NCBI GenBank assembly: GCA_910585235.1
Contig: CAJUCM010000010.1
Coordinates: forward strand, 39,756 to 54,077
Direction: 5' to 3'
Origin: an uncultured Christensenella sp.
GTDB lineage: Bacteria > Bacillota > Clostridia > Christensenellales > Borkfalkiaceae
Length of the DNA stretch: 14,322 nucleotides
Made by a program: the position numbers and the translations under genes
Notes under the pieces: model-generated
Database searches by the model: none
What the model was told of the DNA's origin: nothing
What the model saw: the letters and a program-made list of their open reading frames with translations, nothing else
Part shown: positions 1 through 6,477 of the stretch, one piece after another
Position numbering within the stretch: position 1 is the stretch's first letter
How the letters are laid out: every line of letters starts with the position of its first letter

Positions 1-830
1 AAGACGAGCGCGCCCACAAAGAGCAGAGACGAGACGACGATCACCGCAACGAACGCGCCCGTCGGCATCGTCCACCCCGAACCCAAGGTTGCTTCGAGAA
101 TGAGAATGAGCGCGTTGTTCAGAAAGTGCGCGATCACCGTGGGGAAGATACTCCCCGCTTTGACGGCGACAAACGTAAGGCACACGCCCGAAGCGAACTG
201 ATATAAGGTCTGTTCGGGATTGCCGTGATAGACGGAAAAGAGCGCACCCGTGATAAACACCGTCTGAACAAGCCCCCAACCGCTCGCGTGCATATTGCGC
301 GAGAGTATCCCGCGGAAGATCGTCTCCTCGAATATCGCGGGAAGAACCGCGATCACGATGATCGCGGGCAGGATATTCCACCCCGCGAGCGAAGGAACGT
401 TCACGCCCGTACTGTGATAGCCGAGCTTTTCAAGTCCCCCGATGAACAGATCGTTGAGCTCGGACAGGGGAAACATCAGACCGAGTTGCAGAGCAATCGC
501 AAGCAGATAATAGTACCACTTGCACCCCTTTGTAAGCACGCGCACCGGTTCTTTGGTTCGCATAAAATATATGAGCGCCGCACCCAAAAAACAGAGTTGC
601 GGAATTAAAAACGAAAAATAGAGATACCAGTCGGGATACAGCGTTTCCTTTGTGATCGGATCAACGGGAAACTTGACGGACATTCCCACGATAAGCGAAA
701 AGAGCGCCGAAACCAAAATGATGAGCGCCGCGCCCGCAGAAAAGCCGATCCCCGCTTCTCCCAGGCATTTCTTTCGGAACTCGCGTTCTACCTCTTCCGC
801 GCTCTTAATTGTCTCCTGCCGTTTCTTCAT
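1..830 (-). CDS. CPBP-family intramembrane metalloprotease, 3' end cut by window edge
   Basis: Reads leftward from the ATG at 830-828 and runs off the left edge; 276 codons are open. It is a hydrophobic multi-pass protein with all CPBP (Abi/Rce1-like) signatures in order: EETIFRG at about residues 168-174 (glutamate pair plus arginine), FSVYHGNP at about 198-205, and AHFLNN at about 234-239. These residues form the predicted membrane-embedded metal site. About 25 polar residues precede the first membrane segment. Bacterial family members serve in CAAX-type proteolysis, bacteriocin self-immunity or membrane protein processing; the substrate here cannot be told. The start is preceded by no Shine-Dalgarno sequence but directly by a promoter (837-865), predicting a leaderless mRNA. 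Divergent to fumA. Family assignment is firm, role unknown. Confidence 0.88.
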   Translation of the reverse strand, partial: MKKRQETIKSAEEVEREFRKKCLGEAGIGFSAGAALIILVSALFSLIVGMSVKFPVDPITKETLYPDWYLYFSFLIPQLCFLGAALIYFMRTKEPVRVLTKGCKWYYYLLAIALQLGLMFPLSELNDLFIGGLEKLGYHSTGVNVPSLAGWNILPAIIVIAVLPAIFEETIFRGILSRNMHASGWGLVQTVFITGALFSVYHGNPEQTLYQFASGVCLTFVAVKAGSIFPTVIAHFLNNALILILEATLGSGWTMPTGAFVAVIVVSSLLFVGALV

Positions 831-836
831 AGCGTT

Positions 837-865
837 ATTATACAGGAAAATTAAAAAATGTTCAA
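837..865 (-). promoter_or_regulatory. Sigma-A promoter of CPBP gene, predicted leaderless
   Basis: On the minus strand there is TTGAAC (860-865), a 17-base spacer and a perfect TATAAT (837-842). Only six bases separate the -10 box from the ATG, so the expected transcription start (seven bases past the hexamer) falls on the A of the start codon at 830. There is no room for a ribosome-binding site. Confidence 0.75.
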
Positions 866-874
866 ATAAAAACT

Positions 875-902
875 TTGCTTTTTCGGGAATTTGTTTTATA
901 AT
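875..902 (+). promoter_or_regulatory. Sigma-A promoter of fumAB
   Basis: TTGCTT (875-880), a 16-base spacer and a perfect TATAAT (897-902). The predicted transcription start near 909 gives a leader of about 29 bases before the fumA ATG at 938. It lies back-to-back with the CPBP promoter in the 107-base divergent intergenic region. Confidence 0.65.
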
Positions 903-937
903 ATAAAAAAAGTTACTTTCTATTCACAGGTGTGCAT

Positions 938-1774
938 ATGCGGATCATTCAAACGCAAACGGTTTCGGACTGTGTCTGCCGTCTTGCCAAAAGGGCGGGG
1001 CTGACGCTCACCGACTCATGCAGAACGGCGCTTTCCCGCGCCGCAGAACAAGAGAGCGGCGCGGCGGCGTTCGCGCTCGATTCCCTTTTGGAAAACGAGA
1101 AAATCGCACAGCGGGAGAAGATGCCCGTCTGTCAGGACACGGGCATGGCTTGCGTTCTCCTTGAAATCGGGCAGGACGTCCGCTTCGAGGGCGCGCCTTT
1201 ACGGGAAGCCGTCAACGAGGGCGTGAGAAAGGCTTACGGCGAGGGAAACTTCCGCAAAAGTATCTGCGACCCCTTGACCCGCGTCAATACGGGCGACAAC
1301 ACGCCCGCCTATCTGCATACCGAGATCGTTGCGGGCGACAAAGTGAACGTCACATTTCTACCCAAAGGCTTCGGGAGCGAAAATATGTCCCGCCTCTATA
1401 TGCTCACTCCCTCCGAGGGAAGAGACGGCATCGTAAAAGCGATCGTCGATACGGTCAGGATCGCAGGCTCGCGCCCCTGTCCCCCCGTCTACGTCGGCGT
1501 CGGGATCGGCGGATCGTTCGACGGCGCGGCGTTCCTAGCCAAAAAAGCGCTCACGCGGGAAGTCGGCTCGCACAACGAACGTGCAGACGTCTCTTCGATC
1601 GAAGAAGAGGCGCTTGCAAAAATCAACGCGCTCGGAATCGGCGCGCAGGGCTTCGGCGGAAGCGTGACCGCGCTCGGCGTCTCCTGCGAGATCGCGCCCA
1701 CCCACATTGCGGGACTTCCCGTTGCCGTCAACATCCAGTGCCACTGCGTGCGGTGCGAAAAGGAGACGATATGA
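938..1774 (+). CDS. fumA: Class I fumarate hydratase, alpha subunit
   Basis: Iron-sulfur hydro-lyase subunit that, with the beta subunit, interconverts fumarate and (S)-malate in the cytoplasm; homologous pairs also act as L(+)-tartrate dehydratases. The 278-residue chain has the family landmarks: PVCQDTG with Cys65, LPKGFGSENMS at about 141-151, RPCPPVYVGVGIGGSFD with Cys181, and PVAVNIQCH with Cys268. The three cysteines sit where two-subunit class I fumarases bind the oxygen-labile [4Fe-4S] cluster, whose fourth iron binds substrate. I chose the ATG at 938 because AGGTG at 928-932 precedes it by five bases; the in-frame GTG at 932 overlaps that site. It overlaps fumB by four bases (ATGA), a translationally coupled pair. 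Fumarase is likelier than tartrate dehydratase but sequence alone does not settle it. Confidence 0.92.
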   Translation: MRIIQTQTVSDCVCRLAKRAGLTLTDSCRTALSRAAEQESGAAAFALDSLLENEKIAQREKMPVCQDTGMACVLLEIGQDVRFEGAPLREAVNEGVRKAYGEGNFRKSICDPLTRVNTGDNTPAYLHTEIVAGDKVNVTFLPKGFGSENMSRLYMLTPSEGRDGIVKAIVDTVRIAGSRPCPPVYVGVGIGGSFDGAAFLAKKALTREVGSHNERADVSSIEEEALAKINALGIGAQGFGGSVTALGVSCEIAPTHIAGLPVAVNIQCHCVRCEKETI

Positions 1775-2295
1775 AAAAAATTACGCTTCCCCTTTCTAAA
1801 AACGAGAAACTGCAACTTCATGCGGGCGACTGCGTGCTTGCGTCGGGAACATTGTTTACTGCGCGCGACTGCGCCCATAAGCGGCTGTTTGCACTTTTGG
1901 ACGAGGGCAAACCGCTCCCCTTTCCGCTCGAAAACGCGTTTATCTACTATGCGGGTCCCTGCCCCGCCCCCGAAGGAAAGGCTTGCGGGAGCTGCGGTCC
2001 CACAACGTCCGCCCGTATGAACACCTTTGCGCCGAGGCTTTTGAAACTCGGTCTGGGCGGCATGGTCGGCAAGGGCGAAATGAGCGAAGAGACACGGGAA
2101 GCGATCCGGGAGCAAAAGGCAATCTACTTTGCAGCGATCGGCGGCGCGGGCGCATTCTACGGCAATGCGATCAAAAGCAGCGAACTTGTCGCCTTTCCCG
2201 ATCTTTTAAGCGAAGCGATCTATCGCCTGCAAATCGAAGATTTTCCCCTCGTCGTCGCAATCGACCCCGACGGAAACAGTATTTATGATAAATAA
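1771..2295 (+). CDS. fumB: Class I fumarate hydratase, beta subunit
   Basis: Second subunit of the class I fumarase/tartrate dehydratase. The 174 residues match the swivelling C-terminal domain of single-chain class I fumarases: GDCVLASGTLFTARDCAHKRL at about 19-39 with the conserved Arg-Asp and His, YYAGPCPAPEG, GSCGPTTSARM at about 73-83 (substrate-binding Thr and Arg), GMVGKG at about 97-102, and a closing EDFPLVVAIDPDGNSIY. The ATG at 1771 has AAGGAG just upstream and overlaps the fumA TGA; the longer frame opening at 1738 would run inside fumA and has no site. Both subunits are full length, so the enzyme should be functional. It ends 5 bases before a strong hairpin terminator. Confidence 0.92.
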   Translation: MKKITLPLSKNEKLQLHAGDCVLASGTLFTARDCAHKRLFALLDEGKPLPFPLENAFIYYAGPCPAPEGKACGSCGPTTSARMNTFAPRLLKLGLGGMVGKGEMSEETREAIREQKAIYFAAIGGAGAFYGNAIKSSELVAFPDLLSEAIYRLQIEDFPLVVAIDPDGNSIYDK

Positions 2296-2300
2296 TAATT

Positions 2301-2330
2301 AAGGTTCGGAAGTCCTCCGAACCTTTTTCA
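2301..2330. terminator. Bidirectional terminator between fumB and serine hydrolase
   Basis: A perfect ten-base stem, AAGGTTCGGA (2301-2310) and TCCGAACCTT (2316-2325), with a five-base loop. A T run (2324-2328) follows on the plus strand; on the minus strand the stem is followed by a T-rich tail. It fits the 41-base gap between the convergent fumB and hydrolase genes and probably serves both. Confidence 0.85.
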
Positions 2331-2336
2331 TTATTT

Positions 2337-3554
2337 TTAATTTATTTTCCCAATCAATTCTTTCAGCGTTCTTACCCAATCGGAAACGCCTCCGTCCGCC
2401 TTTCCAGTACGAAGTATGACGAACCCGCTTGACGGAGAAATATATAATATCTGATCCGACTTTCCCCAGGCAACGATATCGTAACCGGACGAATCGTTTG
2501 ACGGCGTCGAGTACCACATATATTGATAGCCGATATTCCTGCCCTCCAAAAAAGTGCCTGCATATTCGCCCGCATCGATCGGGAACGCGCACAGCGTTGA
2601 CTTTTTCAGCCAGTCGCCGTCTACGATCTGTTCGCCGTTCCAAAATCCCCCGTGCAGAACCATGCTTCCGATTTTCAGAAAATCTTTCGCGCGGAAATTG
2701 ATTCCGCTCTCCATCTTTTCAAAACCGCCCTCATAGTCCAGACTCCACGAGGCGTCGTATTCCGCACCGATCTTCCGCCAGATTTCCCGCCCGAAAAATT
2801 CGGAAACGGTAACGCCCGTCGCGCGTTCCAGAACGATCCCAAGGAGCAACGGATGATAATTGTTGTAATGAAATCTTCCCTGATATTTTTCGGTAAGCTC
2901 CGTATGCGACAGAGCGAGTTTTCTTAAATCGTTGTGCCAATAAGTCAGCGAATCATCTCCGAACCACAAAAACTTATCTTCGTCATAGACAATTTCAGAG
3001 CGCATGAGAAGCAGATCTTCAATCGTCGTCTTGCCGATTTCCTCATCCGAAAACTCCTGAATAAAATCCGAAATCGGCTGATACACGCTTTGAATATACC
3101 CCTCTTCGATCGCTTTGCCGATCAGCAACGAAACGACGGACTTCGCCATGGAAAACGAAGTATTGATAGAATTTTCGTCGTATCCGTTCGCGTATTTCTC
3201 ATAGACGATTTTATCGTTCTTTACAATGAGAAACGAAGTCGTTTTCGTACTTTCGACGAACGCGTCAAGGCTTTGCGCCCTGTTCGGGTCGCCGACAGCG
3301 ATTCCCCCGATAGACGGATCTTCCTCTTTTGCGTAAACAAAGGGTGTTCCGCTTTTTTCAATCATCCGTTCGGAAAAAATCTTATAATCGCTCACGTCCG
3401 AATCCCAATGCGTAAGTACCCTTCTAAGATAGGTCGGAGAAAACATACCCATCGTCACGAAACATAAAATCAGAAACGCGGACACGAATACAAGTACGGG
3501 CGTTAAAATACCCCATAAAATATATTTTTGCTTTTTACCGAGCCGTTTTCCCAT
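2337..3554 (-). CDS. Membrane-anchored beta-lactamase-family serine hydrolase
   Basis: A 405-residue member of the class C beta-lactamase/penicillin-binding-like hydrolase family. A basic N-terminus leads into a membrane segment at about residues 11-33, with no obvious cleavage site, so the catalytic domain should sit outside, tethered to the membrane. The nucleophile motif SMAK is at 135-138 (Ser135, Lys138) and the Tyr-x-Asn element YNN at 230-232. The third box appears as AWGKSDQ near residue 358, closer to the esterase and 6-aminohexanoate-dimer hydrolase branch than to true beta-lactamases. Substrate unknown: D-amino peptides, esters or oligomeric amides are all possible. It is a single-gene unit whose -10 box ends six bases before the ATG, predicting leaderless mRNA. 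Family assignment firm, function open. Confidence 0.87.
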   Translation of the reverse strand: MGKRLGKKQKYILWGILTPVLVFVSAFLILCFVTMGMFSPTYLRRVLTHWDSDVSDYKIFSERMIEKSGTPFVYAKEEDPSIGGIAVGDPNRAQSLDAFVESTKTTSFLIVKNDKIVYEKYANGYDENSINTSFSMAKSVVSLLIGKAIEEGYIQSVYQPISDFIQEFSDEEIGKTTIEDLLLMRSEIVYDEDKFLWFGDDSLTYWHNDLRKLALSHTELTEKYQGRFHYNNYHPLLLGIVLERATGVTVSEFFGREIWRKIGAEYDASWSLDYEGGFEKMESGINFRAKDFLKIGSMVLHGGFWNGEQIVDGDWLKKSTLCAFPIDAGEYAGTFLEGRNIGYQYMWYSTPSNDSSGYDIVAWGKSDQILYISPSSGFVILRTGKADGGVSDWVRTLKELIGKIN

Positions 3555-3560
3555 GCCCTG

Positions 3561-3589
3561 ATTATATCAGAAACCCGCAATCATTTCAA
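3561..3589 (-). promoter_or_regulatory. Sigma-A promoter of serine hydrolase, predicted leaderless
   Basis: On the minus strand there is TTGAAA (3584-3589), a 17-base spacer and a perfect TATAAT (3561-3566), then six bases (CAGGGC) and the ATG. The expected start of transcription is the A of the start codon at 3554. The geometry is identical to the CPBP promoter at 837-865. Confidence 0.75.
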
Positions 3590-3618
3590 GTAAAAACAAA
3601 TTTTTTTCCTGATAAAAT

Positions 3619-3649
3619 ACCGAATGCGGCACGCTGTGCCGCATTCGGT
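3619..3649 (-). terminator. Hairpin terminator of spoIIID
   Basis: A perfect 14-base stem, 3619-3632 with 3636-3649, closed by a three-base loop. It begins at the spoIIID stop codon. The tail on the minus strand (TATTTTATC) is only moderately T-rich, so this could also act mainly as a 3' stabilising hairpin. Confidence 0.7.
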
Positions 3650-3909
3650 CAATCCTTCTGTCTCTGATGTTCGTATTTCTTTTTTGTCGCGTCACCGCCG
3701 CGTAAATGGCGCTCCTGCAAATTGACGGAAAGCACCGCCTTGACTTTTTCCCATAAAGCAGGATCGATCTGCGCCAACCGCTCCGTCACGTCTTTATGTA
3801 CGGTAGATTTGCTGGTGCCTAAAACTTTTGCGCAGGCGCGGACGGTGCAACCTGTTTCTACAATGTAATTTCCTTCCCGAACGACTCTCTCCTGGATATA
3901 ATCCCACAT
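3649..3909 (-). CDS. spoIIID: Stage III sporulation transcriptional regulator SpoIIID
   Basis: An 86-residue DNA-binding protein matching SpoIIID almost end to end: MWDYIQERVVREGNYIVETGCTVR at the start, the helix-turn-helix with TSKSTVHKDVTERL at about residues 32-45, and the closing RHLRGGDATKKKYE at about 67-80. In Bacillus subtilis this mother-cell protein activates or represses many genes during engulfment and precedes sigma-K. The ATG at 3909 has an AAGGGG site about eight bases upstream. It is a single-gene unit bounded by terminators, the one at 3985-4004 belonging to the operon upstream. No convincing sigma-A -35 box was found, which would fit a sporulation sigma factor. It is the strongest evidence that the host belongs to a sporulating lineage. 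Confidence 0.95.
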   Translation of the reverse strand: MWDYIQERVVREGNYIVETGCTVRACAKVLGTSKSTVHKDVTERLAQIDPALWEKVKAVLSVNLQERHLRGGDATKKKYEHQRQKD

Positions 3910-3924
3910 AGAAATTCCCCTTTT

Positions 3925-3955
3925 TTCGACAAAATATACTTATATCTATGTCGAA
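3925..3955. repeat. Inverted repeat upstream of spoIIID
   Basis: TTCGACA (3925-3931) and TGTCGAA (3949-3955) form seven-base inverted arms around a 17-base A+T core. They lie 16 to 46 bases before the spoIIID ATG, with a TATAAT-like box on the minus strand at 3955-3960. The arms contain GACA and, on the left, GACAA, resembling the core of the SpoIIID recognition site known from B. subtilis (GGACAAG). A regulatory role is inferred. Confidence 0.45.
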
Positions 3956-3984
3956 TTATAGGGAATTAGTACAAAAAATTAAAA

Positions 3985-4009
3985 AAGCGCCCCGAAGGGC
4001 GCTTAATAG
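3985..4009 (-). terminator. Terminator of the ecf-truA operon
   Basis: On the minus strand, AAGCGCCC and GGGCGCTT (plus-strand span 3985-4004) form an eight-base stem closed by a TTCG tetraloop. It is followed leftward by TTTT and, after AA, a second run of six T. It begins about 19 bases after the stop codon of the membrane protein gene at 4023, closing the five-gene leftward operon. Confidence 0.9.
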
Positions 4010-4022
4010 CCGATAACGTATT

Positions 4023-4868
4023 TCAGGACTGATCGTCGGGTTTGCCTTCGGAATCCTGTCGGGAAGACGACGGATCGTCAAATTCGGAAAACGGCGACGG
4101 AGCCTTAGCGGCGGGATCGGCAAAATCGGAGAACGGATCCTCCGGCTTTTTCTCGTCCACGCTCACGTTCACTCCTGCGGAACGCATTGCCTGTTCGAGC
4201 CGTTTCTTCATATATTCGTTGAAATCAACGGGTGTATTGTTTCTGACCGCAAACAGAAAGAACGCACGGAACGGCAAAATGACAGAAAATACGGTCATGA
4301 TGTAAGCGTTTCTCGGACTGTATTTGCGGTAAAGTCCGTTATAGACCGCGCAAAGGAATACGATCATCACGAGTTCGGCAACGAGCGCAAGAATCGAAAA
4401 CCAGAAAGACGCGCCCGACATCCAGCGAAGTCCCGCGGGCACGCTCTCAGGATTGAAAACAAGCGACGCGCCGCCCCCTTCCAGATAATTCGTCTCATAA
4501 TAAGCGGGATTGGAAAGAAGCACGCTTGCCACAAGGCTGAATATTTCAAACACGGCATAGACGATCTCACCGATCATGGCGTACAGTCCCGCACGCTTCA
4601 TCTTTTTCCCGAAAAAGGAAACTTCGCCCGCGACCTTGCCCGCATAATAAGTGTTCGCAAAGGGCAGAAATCCGAGCCAGGAATGTTTGACCCCCGCCCG
4701 CTCCGCCATCGTGTAGAGCGCAAGCCCGCCGAGCATAAGACAGACGAGCGTTGCGCCGCCCGCCACACCGAACAGAATGTACAGTTCGTCCAAAGAAATC
4801 CCGCCTGCTCCGCTTCTGAAAAACTGGATCAGATACTGCGGGATTCTGAGATAACTAAAAAATTCCAT
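4023..4868 (-). CDS. Uncharacterised four-helix membrane protein with acidic, repeated C-terminal tail
   Basis: I do not recognise this 281-residue protein with confidence. Predicted membrane segments lie at about 29-54, 92-118, 154-180 and 188-208. Between the first two is SWLGFLPFANTYYAGKVAG, a pattern seen in several uncharacterised Firmicute membrane families. After residue 235 comes a soluble tail rich in Asp, Glu, Pro and Ser with a duplicated motif: DPFSDFADP (244-252) and SPFSEFDDP (258-266). The tail is likely cytoplasmic and disordered, and may be a docking segment. AAGGAG stands five bases before the ATG, and the truA stop ends two bases upstream, so the gene is co-translated with truA as last gene of the ecf operon. 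Function unknown. Confidence 0.85.
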   Translation of the reverse strand: MEFFSYLRIPQYLIQFFRSGAGGISLDELYILFGVAGGATLVCLMLGGLALYTMAERAGVKHSWLGFLPFANTYYAGKVAGEVSFFGKKMKRAGLYAMIGEIVYAVFEIFSLVASVLLSNPAYYETNYLEGGGASLVFNPESVPAGLRWMSGASFWFSILALVAELVMIVFLCAVYNGLYRKYSPRNAYIMTVFSVILPFRAFFLFAVRNNTPVDFNEYMKKRLEQAMRSAGVNVSVDEKKPEDPFSDFADPAAKAPSPFSEFDDPSSSRQDSEGKPDDQS

Positions 4869-4870
4869 AT

Positions 4871-5641
4871 TTACTCCTTATTGTCGCCGAAAAGCAGCGT
4901 ATCGTATTGCGTATTCAAAAGCACAAGTCCCTTTGCGGGCATCGTCTTTGCAAGTAAATTCCGTTTCCCCGTTTCAAGCGCTTCCCTGACGGCGCCGTCG
5001 CCTTTCCCCGATCCAATCGCAAAGAGTTCCCCCGCTATGATCCTTACCATATTATATAGGAACCCGTTGCCGCATACTTCGATCTCATAATGCACCGCAT
5101 TTCCGTCCGCCCGTTCGCGGACCACGATCGAAGTTATCTCCCGTTCGCTCGTCTTTGCCGAAGACCCCGTCGCGGAGAACGCTTTGAAATCATGCCTGCC
5201 GACGAGAAGCCCCGCCGCCTTTTTCATGCGTTCCGTATCGACCCTGCACTGTAACCGCGCTTCGTACCGCTCGCAAAGCGGCAGCGCGCACTCGGAAAAA
5301 TAGGCACGGTAAGCATAGGTCTTTTTACGGGCGGCACGCGTACAGTCGAATCCGTCGGGCACCTCCGCGCTCACAAGAACGCTTACGTCGCAGGGAAGGA
5401 TCCGGTTGAAACAGTCGCGGATCTTCTCCGCGGGAACGGAGGTTTCCGCCTCGAACTCGCACACCTGAAAGAGCGCGTGTACGCCCGCGTCCGTTCTTCC
5501 GCTACCCCTGATCTTCGTCTCCTTACGGAAAATAACAAAAGCCGCCTCCTGCAAAACGCCCTGCACCGTGCGTGCGTTCTTCTGCAACTGCCAGCCCGCA
5601 AACTCCGTGCCGTCGTAGCTGACGCCCAAAACATATTTCAT
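4871..5641 (-). CDS. truA: tRNA pseudouridine(38-40) synthase
   Basis: Converts uridines 38, 39 and 40 of the tRNA anticodon stem-loop to pseudouridine. The 256-residue length is normal for the family. The N-terminal YDGTEFAGWQ (about 9-18) and the active-site GSGRTDAGVHA at about 46-56 are intact, with Asp51 as the catalytic nucleophile. The C-terminal half has GNGFLYNMVR and the usual closing region. Its ATG overlaps the ecfT stop by four bases and it is followed two bases later by the membrane protein gene. Position after ecfT is the standard Firmicute arrangement, though the usual ribosomal protein neighbours are absent here. Confidence 0.95.
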   Translation of the reverse strand: MKYVLGVSYDGTEFAGWQLQKNARTVQGVLQEAAFVIFRKETKIRGSGRTDAGVHALFQVCEFEAETSVPAEKIRDCFNRILPCDVSVLVSAEVPDGFDCTRAARKKTYAYRAYFSECALPLCERYEARLQCRVDTERMKKAAGLLVGRHDFKAFSATGSSAKTSEREITSIVVRERADGNAVHYEIEVCGNGFLYNMVRIIAGELFAIGSGKGDGAVREALETGKRNLLAKTMPAKGLVLLNTQYDTLLFGDNKE

Positions 5642-6477
5642 ATCGGCGACCCCAGATAGATCCGCATGAACACAACGCCCGTAATGAGCCCCGCGCCCAC
5701 CAAAAAGCCGATCAGATCGCGCCAGGTAAAGCGCAGCTTTTTATATTTTGTCCGTTTCTTGCCGCCCGTATAACAGCGCGCGTCCATGGCGTCGCCCAGC
5801 TCGTCCGCCCTGCGGAACGCCGATAAAAGCAACGGCACGAGAACGGGAACGAACGCTTTGACCTTTTTCACGAGTCCGCCCTTTTCAAAATCCGCGCCCC
5901 GCGCCTTCTGCGCGTTTTTGATCCGCTCCGTCTCGTCCATGAGGATCGGGATAAAACGCAACGCAATGCTCATGATGAGCGCGAGTTCGTGTACGGGAAA
6001 ACGTATCCACTTCAAAGGCGTTAAAATCGCCTCGATCCCGTCCGTAAGCGCAACGGGCGTCGTCGTGTAAGTTAAAAGCGACGAACAGGTGACGAGAAGC
6101 ACAAGTCTTATGATCAGGAAAAGCGAAAAAATAATCCCCGACTGCGTGATCTGAATAATGCCGTACTTGAAATACACGCCCGTCTCCGCATTTCCCCAAT
6201 ACACCTCTTCCCCGCCGTGGAACAACACGTTGATCACTGCGGTGAATAAAACAAGAAACAGAACGCCCCGCACTGCGCGCAACACTTTCAAAAGCGGAAC
6301 GCGGGAACAGGCAATGATCACAATGAGAACGCCCGCGCAAGCCGCCAATCCGTAAAAATTCTTTGCGAGAAAAATAGCCACGATATAGGCAATCAGAAAA
6401 AGAATTTTGAGGGCGGGGTTCATGTTATGCACGAACGACTTTACGGGATAATACTGCCCGAACGAAACTTCTTTCAT
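5638..6477 (-). CDS. ecfT: ECF transporter transmembrane coupling component EcfT
   Basis: Membrane scaffold that joins the two EcfA ATPases to interchangeable substrate-binding S components in group II energy-coupling factor importers for vitamins and metals. The 279 residues include hydrophobic segments at about 25-60, 70-86, 110-137 and 164-180 and one near the C-terminus (about 255-273). Both cytoplasmic coupling-helix signatures are present: AQKARGADF (about 189-197) and MDARCYTGGKKRTKYKKL (about 231-248), whose Ala-Arg-Gly/Cys triplets insert into grooves of the ATPases. GGAGG lies seven bases before the ATG. It overlaps ecfA2 and truA by four bases each. No S component gene is in the window, as expected for the shared-module type. 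Confidence 0.95.
   Translation of the reverse strand: MKEVSFGQYYPVKSFVHNMNPALKILFLIAYIVAIFLAKNFYGLAACAGVLIVIIACSRVPLLKVLRAVRGVLFLVLFTAVINVLFHGGEEVYWGNAETGVYFKYGIIQITQSGIIFSLFLIIRLVLLVTCSSLLTYTTTPVALTDGIEAILTPLKWIRFPVHELALIMSIALRFIPILMDETERIKNAQKARGADFEKGGLVKKVKAFVPVLVPLLLSAFRRADELGDAMDARCYTGGKKRTKYKKLRFTWRDLIGFLVGAGLITGVVFMRIYLGSPI

Noticed and set aside
225..906. Two plus-strand frames (225-608 and 652-906) over the left edge
   Set aside because: They lie opposite the CPBP protease gene, whose minus-strand translation carries all family motifs; the plus frames show no protein features.
2934..3467. 177-codon plus-strand frame opposite the serine hydrolase
   Set aside because: Shadow of the hydrolase coding strand; its product is Arg/Phe/Ile-rich with no motifs and no start signals.
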